The translations under genes and the position numbers were made by a program. The notes under the pieces were generated by a model that saw nothing but the letters and a program-made list of their open reading frames with translations, had not been told where the DNA came from and made no database searches. A stretch of 64,000 nt of DNA. It comes from Aptenodytes patagonicus (taxonomy: Eukaryota; Chordata; Aves; Sphenisciformes; Spheniscidae). The first letter of the stretch is position 1. Each line of letters opens with the position of its first letter. This document shows positions 22,049-32,766 of the stretch, piece by piece. The stretch lies in contig NC_134963.1 of NCBI RefSeq assembly GCF_965638725.1, forward strand, positions 11,064,501 to 11,128,500, in the 5' to 3' direction.

Positions 22049-22352
22049 ACACCATAGCTGCTGCCATCGTAGCCACCACAGTAATAGACAGCCTCGTCCT
22101 CGGCTTGGACCCCAGTGATGGTTAATGTGCCCGTGGTGCCGGACGTGGATCCGGAGAATCGCGAAGGGATGTCTGAGGGTCTCTTGTTGCTCTCATAGAT
22201 CACAGTGACAGGGCCACTGCCAGGAACCTTCTGCTGGTACCAGCCAACATAGCTGCTGCTGCTGCCGCCCCCGGAGCAGGTGATCCGGACGGTTTCTCCC
22301 AGGTTTGCTGACACTGAGGGCGGCTGAGTCAGTGCTGCCTGGACCAGGGAAC
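22049..22352 (-). pseudogene. IGLV: V21, IGLV donor (type a)
   Basis: CDR1 [20 protein letters not shown]2 [11 protein letters not shown]3 [10 protein letters not shown]. Differs from V1 in FR1 (PPSVSAN) and FR3 (TSGTTG). No leader or RSS. Confidence 0.93.
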
Positions 22353-22580
22353 CTGGAGAGGGAGAGGAGAGAGGGGAGGAGACGGGACTTGGCCCCAGGA
22401 GCACAGCCCTCCCCAGGCAGCGGGAAAGGGACAGGGCTCCTGTGCCCAGAGACCATGATGCCATGGAGGGACCCAGAGCCCCGCACACAGAGCCCAAGGC
22501 CAGAGCGCGAGGGTCCTGCAAGGAGAAGCGGCAGCAGCAAGAAGAGGGGTAATGCCAGAGTCGGTGCCTCCGTCGTGCTG

Positions 22581-23051
22581 ACCAGCACTGCTGCCATCGT
22601 TGCTACCACAGTAATAGACAGCCTCGTCCTCGGCTTGGACCCCAGTGATGGTTAACGTGCCCGTGGTGCCGGACACGGAGCCAGAGAATCGCGAAGGGAT
22701 GTCCGAGGGTCTGTTGTTGTTATTGTAGATCACAGTGACAGGGCCACTCCCAGGTGTCTTCTGCTGGTACCAGCCGACACCACTGCCGCTGCTACCCCCG
22801 GAGCAGGTGATCCGGACGGTTTCTCCCGGGTTCGCTGACATCGAGGGCGGCTGAGTCAGTGCTGCCTGGACCAGGGAACCCGGAGAAGGAGAGGAGAGAG
22901 GGCAGAAGACGGGGGTCAGCAAGTGCCCCAGGAGCACAGCCCTCCCTGGGCAGCGGGACGGGGATGGGCCCCCTGAGCCCAAAGGCCCCAGCCAGGCACA
23001 GCCAGTCCGGCCGTGGGTGAGCACCACGAGGAGGAGAGGGGCCCAGGCCAC
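22581..23051 (-). pseudogene. IGLV: V22, IGLV pseudogene with leader relic (type b)
   Basis: V exon 22581-22879: CDR1 [12 protein letters not shown]2 [11 protein letters not shown]3 [10 protein letters not shown]. Leader relic with GTG start at about 23005-23051. Confidence 0.92.
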
Positions 23052-25238
23052 GGCGTCATGCCACCAGCTCTGCGTCCCCACGCCGATGGGGCTGTGCCAT
23101 GGACCCCGACTCCCTCTTAAGCCCCCGCATGCCTGGGCACGGCCCCTCCGTGGAAACGTGGCCCCCAACGTTCACTGGCAGCTCCTGTCCCAGTGCTCCC
23201 CCTGCCCACTGCAGGCACGTCTCTGGCCCACCAAAAGGCACCGAGGTCGCTCTGGGCCGCCTGCTCCCTGGGCCACTCAGCTGGCAAAACCAGGTCCTGC
23301 TTCACACCAGGGCACCACAACCGCGTTTCTCTCAGGAGCCACAAGACTGTGACGAGCTGGATCGAGGTGTCCGGGCAAGTGCTCCTCGACTCTGGTTTTG
23401 GTAAATACAGCCTTAGCCAAGACACGTGCCAAGGGATGGCCGAAACACTTTTCTGCCCTGCCTTGCTGAAGCGGCCTCTGCAGCCGCCTTAGCCCGGCCT
23501 GCGTCCCTGGCCTCACCCACCCTTAGAGCATCCCTCTGCGGCAGCACAGCTCCTCCAGCCGCGCTCCCGCTCCCCTTCCCCTCCCGCCCCGGGCGCTTCT
23601 CCGCGGGGCTCCGCACCCGTGGCCGGCCCAGCACAAGCCCGCAGTGCACCCCCACTGCAGGCTGGTGCTCCGAGACCTCCCGGGCCAGGGGCCAGGATTG
23701 CTCCACCAGCACAGACGCTCCCACTTCTCAGCAGCACCGCGGGGACGAGGCAAAGCGCCCTGGCCTCCGCTACCTCTGGAGCATGAGGGCAAACGCCCAG
23801 CCTGCCCAGCCCCACACACCCGCGCAGAGCTCTCCACGCCACCCTTCCCAGACCCGCCTCTGCCTTTCCGTGCTGCTCCTAAGCAGGAGGTGGGACGGGT
23901 CTGCCGAAGCCGTTAGGGTCCTTGGGCCTCTCTGACAGACCCCAAAATGATTCAGGACTGCGTCTCAGGAAGCAAACAGCAGCTTCCTTTCGGCCCCCCG
24001 AGCCCCCTCACACCAAATTCCAGCCCCCCTTCACCTTTCAGAAGCATAATCAATAGGACCCGGACACATGAAGACGGGGATTTATTATTCTATGTTCGTT
24101 CTACAGAAGAGGTTCAATGCCAAGCTACCACCACCCCCTGTGACTCCCTTAGGCCAGGAACACAGCAGCCCCTCCTTAGACACAGGATATTTTCCACAGG
24201 CCTCTTTCTCTTAATCAGCAGCTGCTTCTGCTTCAAGTTCGGGTTCGCAACCAAGACTAACGCTTTTTTACAAGCTCACAAGCCAGAAAGTGTCGTGGCT
24301 GCTTCGCAGTCCAACACGCCGCCGCAGCAGCAGCACCCCCCTGTGGCCTGCCTCCACTTCGACTTAACTGGAAGGAGAAGGAATGAAAGGCGGTGAGAAG
24401 TCAACAAGCAGGTTTGACCATGATTCAGTACTTCTTGAACTCAATTCTTTCTACTTGCACATCATCCTCAATTAGTTGGTACACATAAGTGACAACGGTG
24501 GAAGCCTGGATATCCATCAGTACAAATGAAGGGATGATGTTCCTGGAAAGAAAACATGCTTTGTTGATCTTCCCGATTAGCTTACACTTCTCGCTATTAA
24601 CATACCTTATGCTTACGCATTCTAATACGCTTGGTTGCCAAGGGCTGGAGGGGTCTGGGAAACACTGCAGTCTGCAGGCACCGACAACAGCGTCTCGGGC
24701 AGAGTTGCACTTAGCCTAGAACAGCCCTCGAGGCTACTGAACAGCCTACGTCGTGTCAGGCTCAGACATTTAAGCTGACAGTGCCTCCAGAAGTCTGACT
24801 TCCTACAAAATATTGGCATGACGCTTCCGGGAAGACACCAGAAAGCCAAACGACTTCAAGACGCTGTGCAACTCGCCCCTCTCCGGGCCCAGGGAGCAGC
24901 CGCAGACGCACCAGTGCCGGGCTGTCACGCCCAACACGTGGGCTAAGTAAAACCCTGGTAACAGGGGAGCCCCACTGCGGTCCCCGGGAAGAGAGAGAGC
25001 TGGCCTCCTGGCGTGAAGGCTACCCAACAGTAAATAAACACACAGCTCCGGTGCCAACATCACATTTTGAGGGCAGGAACAACCAGCCGCACCGCAGGTC
25101 TGCATTACCGGGAGCTGTGTCACTTCCACATCCCAGAGCAGCAGCACCGTCAGGATCGCTGACACCCTTGCAGAGCAGACAGTTAACGGCCAAGCCAGAG
25201 CACCCAACCATGGCCACCCTGCAGGGCACCTGGACACT
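23052..25238. other. Alpha spacer, copy 3
   Basis: As copy 1, offset 21,713; holds the third VPS29-like exon. Confidence 0.78.
24081..24542 (-). pseudogene. VPS29: VPS29-like terminal exon fragment, copy 3
   Basis: Coding end 24425-24542; polyadenylation signal 24081-24086; same reading as copy 1. Confidence 0.78.
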
Positions 25239-25525
25239 GATCAGCACTGCTGTCCTGGGCACCGCAGTAATAGACAGCCTCGTCCTCGGCTTGGACCCCA
25301 GTGATGGTTAACGTGTTCGTGGAGCCAGACTGGGATCCGGAGAATCGCGAAGGGATGTCCGAGGGTCTCTGGTTGCTGTTGTAGTGACGGGGGCACTGCC
25401 AGGAACCTTCTGCTGAAACCAGCCGTAGTAGCTGTTGCTGCTCCCGGAGCAGGTGATCCGGACGGTTTCTCCCAGGTTTGCTGACACTGAGGGCGGCTGA
25501 GTCAGCGCTGCCTGGACCAGGGAAC
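25239..25525 (-). pseudogene. IGLV: V23, frameshifted IGLV donor (type c)
   Basis: Matches V3, including the 7-nt deletion at the FR2 end. CDR3 CGAQDSSAD. Confidence 0.93.
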
Positions 25526-25753
25526 CTGGAGAGGGAGAGGAGAGAGGGGAGAAGAAGGGACTTGGCCCCAGGAGCACAGCCCTCCCCAGGCAGCGGGAAA
25601 GGGACAGGGCTCCTGTGCCCAGAGACCATGATGCCATGGAGGGACCCAGAGCCCCGCACACAGAGCCCAAGGCCAGAGCGCGAGGGTCCTGCAAGGAGAA
25701 GCGGCAGCAGCAAGAAGAGGGGTAATGCCAGAGTCGGTGCCTCCGTCGTGCTG

Positions 25754-26052
25754 ACCAGCACTGCTGCCGTCGTAGCTACCACAGTAATAGACAGCCTCGT
25801 CCTCGTCTTGGACCCCAGTGATGGTTAACGTGCCCGTGGTGCCGGACGCGGAGCCGGAGAATCGCGAAGGGATGTCCGAGGGTCTCTGGTTGTTGTTGTA
25901 GATCACAGTGACGGGGGCACTGCCAGGAACCTTCTGCTGGTACCAGCCATAGTAGCTGCCGCTGCTAATCCCGGAGCAGGTGATCCGGACGGTTTCTCCT
26001 GGGTTTGCTGACATCGAGGACGGCTGAGTCACTGCTGCCTGGACCAGGGAAC
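25754..26052 (-). pseudogene. IGLV: V24, IGLV donor (type d)
   Basis: As V4 (CDR1 [33 protein letters not shown]), but FR3 reads SGSASG. Confidence 0.93.
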
Positions 26053-26533
26053 CTGGAGAGGGAGAGGAGAGAGGGGAGGAGACAGGGGTCAGCAAGTGCC
26101 CCAGGAGCACAGCCCTCCCCGAGCAGCGGGACAGGGAATGCCACAATTGGAGGAGAACAGACCCGGACATGGTCACAGGCACATTTGGGGAGGTGAGCCC
26201 AGCACAACGCAGCCCAGCACAGAGGCAGCTCTGGCAGGAGCCAGAATGATGACATGGTGACATGTCATCAGTAGCAAGAGGCAGTGGGGTGGCAGACAAT
26301 GCCACATTGTGAACTTTGTAGGCACAGGGACAATGGGCCCCAGCCACGGAGTCACCTCCAGTGCTCTGGGACACAAAAGGGAGGACATTCACAGCCACGG
26401 CTGTGCAGAGGGGACAGGAACCTGCCTCAGGCCCACAGCCACAACCCTGCTCGGCCAGGAGGGAGAAGGGCGGAAAAACATGCCTCTGATTTGGAGTCTG
26501 TGTCTCACTTCCTATTACTCATTGTCACCAGAC

Positions 26534-26829
26534 ACCATAGCTGCTGCTGCTGTCCAAGCCACCACAGTAATAGACAGCCTCGTCCTCGGCTTGGACCCCA
26601 GTGATGGTTAACGTGCCCGTGGAGCCGGATGTGGAGCCGGAGAATCGCGAAGGGATGTCCGAGGGTCTCTTGTTGCTGCTGTAGATCACAGTGACGGGGG
26701 CACTGCCAGGAACCTTCTGCTGGAACCAGCCATAGCTACCGCTACCCCCGGAGCAGGTGATCCGGACGGTTTCTCCCAGGTTCGCTGACACCGAGGACGG
26801 CTGAGTCAGCGCTGCCTGGACCAGGGAAC
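26534..26829 (-). pseudogene. IGLV: V25, IGLV donor (type e)
   Basis: Same protein as V5. No leader or RSS. Confidence 0.93.
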
Positions 26830-27411
26830 CTGGAGAGGGAGAGGAGAGAGGGGAGAAGACGGGGGTCAGCCAGTGCCCCAGGAGCACAGCCCTCCCCAGG
26901 CAGCGGGATGGGGTCAGGGCCCCTCTTCCATAAGGTCCCGATACCACACAGGACCCAGAGCAACACGTTCAGAGCCCAAAGCCAGAGCCCTGGGGCCCCG
27001 GGAGGAGAGCTGGCAGAAGCAGGGACGGGGAGTGCCAGAGGTGGATAAGGGCCTCGGTCAGGGTATGGGCACATTATGGGGGAGCACAACCCTGCCCAGG
27101 CCAGAGCAGCCCAGCACAGAGGCAACTCCAACAGGAAGAGGAGGATGGGGATGCCAGGAGCAAGAGGCAGTTGGGCTGGGGACAAGGCAATGCCATGCCT
27201 TCTGTAGGGAGAGATACGAAGCGCCCCCGGGCCCAGAGTCATCTCGCGCACGGCATGGTACAGTCTGGAGAACATTCACAGGCACATCCTTGGACAGGGA
27301 CAGGAACTTGCTCCAGCCCCACAGCTCTGCTCATCCAGGAGAGAGAAGGGCAGAGAACCTACATTTTTAAATCCTCTGTACCTCACTTCCACATCTCTCT
27401 GCGTCACTACA

Positions 27412-27715
27412 ACAGCATCACTGCTGCTGTCCCTGCTACCACAGTAATAGACAGCCTCGTCCTCGGCTTGGACCCCAGTGATGGTTAACGTGCCCGTGGT
27501 GCCGGACTGGGATCCGGAGAATCGCGAAGGGATGTCCGAGGGTCTGTTGGTGTTATCGTAGATAACAGTGACGGGGGCACTGCCAGGAACCTTCTGCTGG
27601 TACCAGCCAACAGCATAACTGCTGCTGTCAATCCCGGAGCAGGTGATCCGGATGGTTCCTCCTGGGTTTGCTGACATCGAGGGCGGCTGAGTCAGCGCTG
27701 CCTGGACCAGGGAAC
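27412..27715 (-). pseudogene. IGLV: V26, IGLV donor (type f)
   Basis: FR1 [12 protein letters not shown] differs from V6. CDR1 [13 protein letters not shown]2 [10 protein letters not shown]3 QSGTTG, CDR3 [10 protein letters not shown]. Confidence 0.93.
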
Positions 27716-27835
27716 CTGGAGAGGGAGAGGAGAGAGGGGAGGAGACGGGGGTCAGGCAGTGCCCCAGGAGCACAGCCCTCCCTGGGCAGTGGGACAGGGA
27801 ATGCCACAATCAGAGGAGAACAGACCCGGACGTGG

Positions 27836-28103
27836 TGTCCTGGTCTTGGCTGGGATAGAGTTAATTTTCTTCCCAGTAGCTGGTACAGTGCTGTGGTTTG
27901 GATTTAGGACAAGGATAATGTTGATAACACACTGATGTTTTAGTTGTTGCTAAGCAGTGCTTACGCTAGTCAAGGACTGTTCAGCTTTCCGTGCTGTACC
28001 GACCGAGAAGGCTGGAGGTGCACGAGAAGCTGGGAGGGGGCACAGCCAGGACAGCTGGCCCAAACTGGCCAGAGGGATATTCCATACCATGGGACATCAT
28101 GCT
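27836..28103 (+). mobile_element. ERVL-like LTR fragment, copy 5 (fossil, chimeric)
   Basis: The first half follows the copy 2 subtype and the second half the copy 1 subtype, as in copies 6 and 7. Broken remnant. Confidence 0.72.
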
Positions 28104-28158
28104 CATTTTCTCTGATTTTGGAGTCTGTGTCTCACTTCCTATTACACATTGTCACCAG

Positions 28159-28456
28159 ACACCATAGCTGCTGCCATCGTAGCCACCACAGTAATAGACA
28201 GCCTCGTCCTCGGCTTGGACCCCAGTGATGGTTAACGTGCCCGTGGAGCCGGACGTGGATCCGGAGAATCGCGAAGGGATGTCCGAGGGTCTCTTGTCAT
28301 TAGCATAGATCACAGTGACGGGGGCACTGCCAGGAACCTTCTGCTGGAACCAGCCGTAGTAGCTGTTGCTGCTCCCGGAGCAGGTGATCCGGACGGTTTC
28401 TCCCAGGTTCGCTGACACCGAGAACGGCTGAGTCAGCGCTGCCTGGACCAGGGAAC
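28159..28456 (-). pseudogene. IGLV: V27, IGLV donor (type a)
   Basis: [15 protein letters not shown]1 SSNSYYG, CDR2 [11 protein letters not shown]3 [12 protein letters not shown]1 to CDR2 are the same as in the complete gene V28, about 460 bp away. Confidence 0.93.
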
Positions 28457-28579
28457 CTGGAGAGGGAGAGGAGAGAGGGGAGGAGACGGGGATCAGCCAG
28501 TGCCCCAAGAGCACAGCCCTCCCCTGATGGGTGATGGTGGGACAGCAGAAATTCCTAACTGGTCCCTGTGAAGATGGGA

Positions 28580-28618
28580 GGTTTCTGTATCACTTCCCCG
28601 TTGCTCTGTGTCACTGTG
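28580..28618 (-). other. V28 RSS, intact 23-RSS
   Basis: CACAGTG (28612-28618), 23-nt spacer, nonamer ACAGAAACC (28580-28588). Confidence 0.9.
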
Positions 28619-29102
28619 GGATCATAACTGCTGCTGTCGGGGCCACCACAGTAATAGACAGCCTCGTCCTCGGCTTGGACCCCAGTGATGGTTAACGTGC
28701 TCGTGGAGCCGGACGTGGATCCGGAGAATCGCGAAGGGATGTCCGAGGGTCTCTTGTCATTAGCATAGATCACAGTGACGGGGGCACTGCCAGGAACCTT
28801 CTGCTGGAACCAGCCGTAGTAGCTGTTGCTGCTCCCGGAGCAGGTGATCCGGACGGTTTCTCCCAGGTTCGCTGACACCGAGAACGGCTGAGTCAGCGCT
28901 GCCTGGACCAGGGAACCTGGAGAGGGAGAGGAGAGAGGGGAGAAGACGGGGGTCAGCCAGTGCCCCAGGAGCGCAGCCCTCCCCGGGCAGCAGGACAGAG
29001 ATGGGCCCCCTGTGCCCAGAGGCCCCGGCCGGGCACAGTGAGTCTGGCCAGGGCACCTGAGACATGGGCGAGCACCGCGAGGAGGAGAGGAGCCCAGGCC
29101 AT
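28619..29102 (-). CDS. IGLV: V28, complete IGLV gene (candidate functional)
   Basis: Light-chain variable gene. The leader exon at 29057-29102 ([16 protein letters not shown], signal peptide) ends CAG/GT. A 140-nt intron is followed by the V exon 28619-28916: [22 protein letters not shown], first Cys in RITCSG, CDR1 SSNSYYG, Trp in GWFQQK, CDR2 ANDKRPSD, second Cys in YYC, CDR3 [10 protein letters not shown]. The start is the only ATG in leader context (GCCATGG). Octamer, TATA and 23-RSS all lie at family-typical distances. It is a mosaic: RSS end as V18, body as V27, leader and promoter as V8. After joining to a J it would encode a secreted or membrane light-chain V domain. Whether it rearranges cannot be seen here. 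Confidence 0.88.
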
Positions 29103-29163
29103 GGCGCAATCCCACCAGCTCCGTGTCCCCACGCCGATGGAGCTCTTTTGCGGACCCCGACTC

Positions 29164-29209
29164 CCTTTTAAGCCCCCGCCTGCCCAGGGCACAACCCCTC
29201 CATGCAAAT
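29164..29209 (-). promoter_or_regulatory. V28 promoter: VL octamer and TATA-like box
   Basis: ATTTGCAT at 29202-29209, CTTAAAAGG at 29164-29172. Confidence 0.9.
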
Positions 29210-30897
29210 CTGACCCCGTGCTCAGGGCCGGATCCTGCCCATGCCTCTCTCCCCACCTCCCTCCCCACTCCCCGCCCAACCCCACCATCCCAGATGCAGT
29301 GGGGCTTGTCCCCGGGCATAGAGCGGAGCCACGTCCCAGCTCAGAGCCCAAAATCCACCAGCAGAGACCCCCTGTCCCCAGTCCAGGCCGAATGGCTGCA
29401 GGGCCAAAGGGCGCGGGAGAGCCGGGCGCTGGGGGCAGGGGGGTAGGGGGTGGCAGGCAGCACCCGTAGCTCCAACATCCCCCCCACAGGTTGCGGGGAG
29501 CAGATGAACTGGTGCCTGTGCCGAGGATGGAAGGACAAGCCCTTGCCCACGCTATTGCCACTGGGGTGGATTTTTGCGGTCCAGCTGGGCCCAGCTAGGG
29601 TCTCCCATGGGGAAAGGGCTGGGAAAAGGCAGGAGGAGCAAAGCCCCCCTTTCCATCCCTCTGAGCTCCTCAGCTGAACATTATCTGTGATTGATGAGCC
29701 CCTGTGACCTTAATGTGGAGCGGACGAGGAGCACGCCTGGGAGCGGGGCTCGCTGGGGAGCACAGAATAGCCCTCGCCCTTGAGGACCACAGGGTGCTCG
29801 ATGCATCCCTGCCCATGCCCTCCTGGCCCCGGCCCATGGCACGTGGCCCTCCCAACACCACGGTCCTGGGCACAGAGCTGGGGGACAAGGCGACCTGGGA
29901 GCCGGCTACCCATGCGGCAGCTCCCGACACCACAAACGCAGCCCCCGTGGGGCCAGCACCCCTGCCCACAGCCTGGCCCTATCACACACCCTCACACCCA
30001 GTCTGTGTCCCCTGTCCCGTCACACTCATGGGGAGGCAGGAAATGTCAAAGCTGAAAACAAGCAGCCCCCCATGACACAGAGGAGCCAGCACCTTTGTGC
30101 CCAGCAGTAGCCCCAGTCCCGGGGTCCCGCAACAGGACGGGGATGGGGTCAGGGTGCTGGGCAGCGCCTTGCTGTTGTGGGGCCATGGTGGGACATTGCC
30201 CAGGGCCAAGAGCTTCCCAGGGGGCCAGAGGTGCAAACACAGCCAACGCTGGCGTAGCCCATGGCTCCTCTTGCAGTACAACAGAGCAGCCCCTGGCCAG
30301 CCCTGCTCTGCCCCCTGGGGCGATGGCCCTGGGGCTGAACCCCCCTGGGGCCATGGCCCAGGGGCTCCTGACGCAGCTGGGCTGGGAGGAGGAGGGCAGG
30401 GAGGCACCCAGCAGGGCCCTGGGTGCCAGCTGGGGAGCGCAGGGGACCTCGGACCTGCAGCACGGGGCAGGGACAGGGCTGCTGGGGGTCATCCCAGCAC
30501 TTCTTTACCAAGAGGGTGGTCAAACACTGGACAGCCTTCCTAGAGAGGCAGTCGATGCCCCAAGCCTGTCAGTGTTACAGAGGCATTAGGACAATGCCCT
30601 TAATAACAGGCTTTAATGTTTGGTCAGCCCTGAAGTGGTCAGGCAGTTGGACTAGACGATCGTTGTAGGTCCCCTCCAACAGAAATATCCTGTCCTATCC
30701 TGTCCTGTCCTGTCCTAGCCTATCTGCTCTCCTCCCCAAATGACAGGGGACTGGCACAGACCTGGGGCTCTAAGGGATAGCTGAGCCTGGACACCAGGCA
30801 CAGCCACCTGCAGCGCAGGGCAGGGCCATGGTGGGGACCTGCACCACCATCAAACAGGGACAGCTGAGACTCCTAACTGGCCCTTGTGATGGCGGGA
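29210..30897. other. Beta spacer, copy 2
   Basis: Copy of 7573-9257 with a 3-nt GGA expansion near 30388. Holds the second CR1 copy; no gene seen. Confidence 0.7.
30495..30728 (+). mobile_element. CR1 LINE 3' end, copy 2
   Basis: Segmental duplicate of the fragment at 8855, same ends and same pentamer tail. Confidence 0.88.
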
Positions 30898-30936
30898 GGT
30901 TTTTGTATCACTTCCCCAGTGCTCTGTGTCACCATT
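30898..30936 (-). other. V29 RSS, nonamer intact, heptamer lost
   Basis: ACAAAAACC (30898-30906); heptamer position 30930-30936 reads AATGGTG, as in V9. Confidence 0.85.
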
Positions 30937-31232
30937 ATAGCTGCTGTCGTAGCCACCACAGTAATAGACAGCCTCGTCCTCGGCTTGGACCCCAGTGATG
31001 GTTAATGTGGCTGTGGAGCCGGACTTGGATCCGGAGAATCGCGAAGGGATGTCCGAGGGTCTCTTGTCGTTGTAGTAGATCACAGTGACGGGGGCACTGC
31101 CAGGAACCTTCTGCTGGTACCAGCCAGCATAAGCACTGCTGCTGCTAAGCCCGGAGCAGGTGATCTTGACAGTTCCTCCTGGGTTTGCTGACATCGAGGG
31201 CGGCTGAGTCACTGCTGCCTGGACCAGGGAAC
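30937..31232 (-). pseudogene. IGLV: V29, IGLV pseudogene (V9 twin, leader start lost)
   Basis: V exon as V9 ([27 protein letters not shown]). The leader region at about 31370-31420 keeps the 3' part and donor, but its start is altered: the first codon is GTG and the sequence diverges after GTGGCCTTG. The epsilon spacer follows, so no octamer is present. Confidence 0.9.
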
Positions 31233-31420
31233 CTGGAGAGGGAGAGGAGAGAGGGGAGAAGACGGGGGTCAGCCAGTGCCCCAGGAGCACAGCCCTCCCT
31301 GGGCAGCGTGACGGGCCCCCTGTGCCCAGAGGCCCCGGCCGGGCACAGTGAGTCTGGCCAGGGCACCTGAGCTGTGGGCGAGCACCGTGAGGAGGAGAAG
31401 TGCAAGGCCACCCAGGCGGC

Positions 31421-32130
31421 AGCTCCCGACACAGGACGGGAACGGGGTCAGGGTGCTGGGCAGCGCCTTGCTGTCGTGGGGCCATGGTGGGGCATTGCCC
31501 AGGGCCAGGGGCTTCCCAAGGGGCCAGAGGTGCTAGGGGGTTCCTGCACAGGGTGAACATGAGCCAAATGGGCCAGCACTGGGCAAACACAGCCAATGCT
31601 GGTGTAGCCCATGGCTCCTCCTGCAGTACAACAGAGCAGCCCCTGGCCAGCCCTGCTCTGCCCCGGCAGCCTCGCGCACGGCCCTGGAGCTGCTGCACCC
31701 ATGAGAAACGTCTCTTCCCAGGGTTTGAAGGCAAAGCTTTGGCCCAGCTCCGTGGCCCATGGCACGTCCCCACCTCTTGGTGCTGGGGCCGCAGTTTCAG
31801 TAGGGCTGAACCCCCCTGGGGCGATGGCCCGGGGGCTCCTGACGCAGCTGGGCTGGGAGGAGGGCAGGGAGGCACCCGGTGGAGTCCTGGGTGCCAACCG
31901 GGGAGCACAGGGGGAGCTCGGCCCTGCAGCATGGGGTAGGGACAGGGCAGCTGGGGATCATACCCTCCCCAAATGACACGGGATGGGCACAGACCTGGGG
32001 CTTTTAGGGACGGCCGAGATGGGACACAAGGCACAGCCACCTGCAGCACAGGGCAGGGCCATGGTGGGGACCTGCACCACCATCAAACAGGGACAGCTGA
32101 GACTCCTAACTGGCCCCTGCAATGGCAGGA
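31421..32130. other. Epsilon spacer, copy 1
   Basis: About 710 bp paralogous to the upper part of the beta spacer but without CR1 (empty site near 31959). No gene seen. Copy: 56444-57153. Confidence 0.7.
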
Positions 32131-32169
32131 GGTTTTTGTATCACTTCCCCAGTGCTTCGCGTCACTGTG
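32131..32169 (-). other. V30 RSS, perfect 23-RSS
   Basis: CACAGTG (32163-32169), exactly 23 nt, ACAAAAACC (32131-32139): both elements match consensus. Confidence 0.94.
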
Positions 32170-32659
32170 GCACCAGCACTGCTGCTGTCGTAGTTACCAC
32201 AGTAATAGACAGCCTCGTCCTCGGCTTGGACCCCAGTGATGGTTAACGTGCCCGTGGAGCCAGACAAGGATCCAGAGAATCGCGAAGGGATGTCCGAGGG
32301 TCTCTTGTCATTCCAGTAGATCACAGTGACGGGGGCACTGCCAGGAACCTTCTGCTGGTACCAGCCAGCATAAGCACTGCTGCTGCTAAGCCCGGAGCAG
32401 GTGATCTTGATGGTTCCTCCTGGGTTTGCTGACATCGAGGACGGCTGAGTCAGCGCTGCCTGGACCAGGGAACCTGGAGAGGGAGAGGAGAGAGGGGAGA
32501 AGACGGGGGTCAGCCAGTGCCCCAGGAGCACAGCCCTCCCCGGGCAGCAGGACAGAGATGGGCCCCCTGTGCCCAGAGGCCCCGGCCGGGCACAGTGAGT
32601 CTGGCCAGGGCACCTGAGCTGTGGGCGAGCACCGCGAGGAGGAGAGGAGCCCAGGCCAT
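32170..32659 (-). CDS. IGLV: V30, complete IGLV gene (best functional candidate)
   Basis: Leader exon 32614-32659 encodes [16 protein letters not shown] and ends CAG/GT. After a 140-nt intron the 304-nt V exon (32170-32473) reads [30 protein letters not shown]1 [18 protein letters not shown]2 [10 protein letters not shown]3 with SLSGSTG, YYC, CDR3 [10 protein letters not shown]. No stop or frameshift. It carries the classical VL octamer and TATA and a consensus RSS. FR1 (GGT-KITC) is closest of all types to the chicken functional VL1 as I recall it, fitting an acceptor gene for conversion by the surrounding donors. V54 repeats it 25,023 bp away without a difference that I can see. Confidence 0.92.
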
Positions 32660-32720
32660 GGCGCGATCCCACCAGCTCCATGTCTCCACGCTGATGGAGT
32701 TCTTTTGCGGACCCCGACTC

Positions 32721-32766
32721 CCTTTTAAGCCCCCACCCACCTGGGGCATGGCCCCTCCATGCAAAT
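32721..32766 (-). promoter_or_regulatory. V30 promoter: VL octamer and TATA-like box
   Basis: ATTTGCAT at 32759-32766, CTTAAAAGG at 32721-32729; leader ATG 62 bp further on. Confidence 0.92.
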
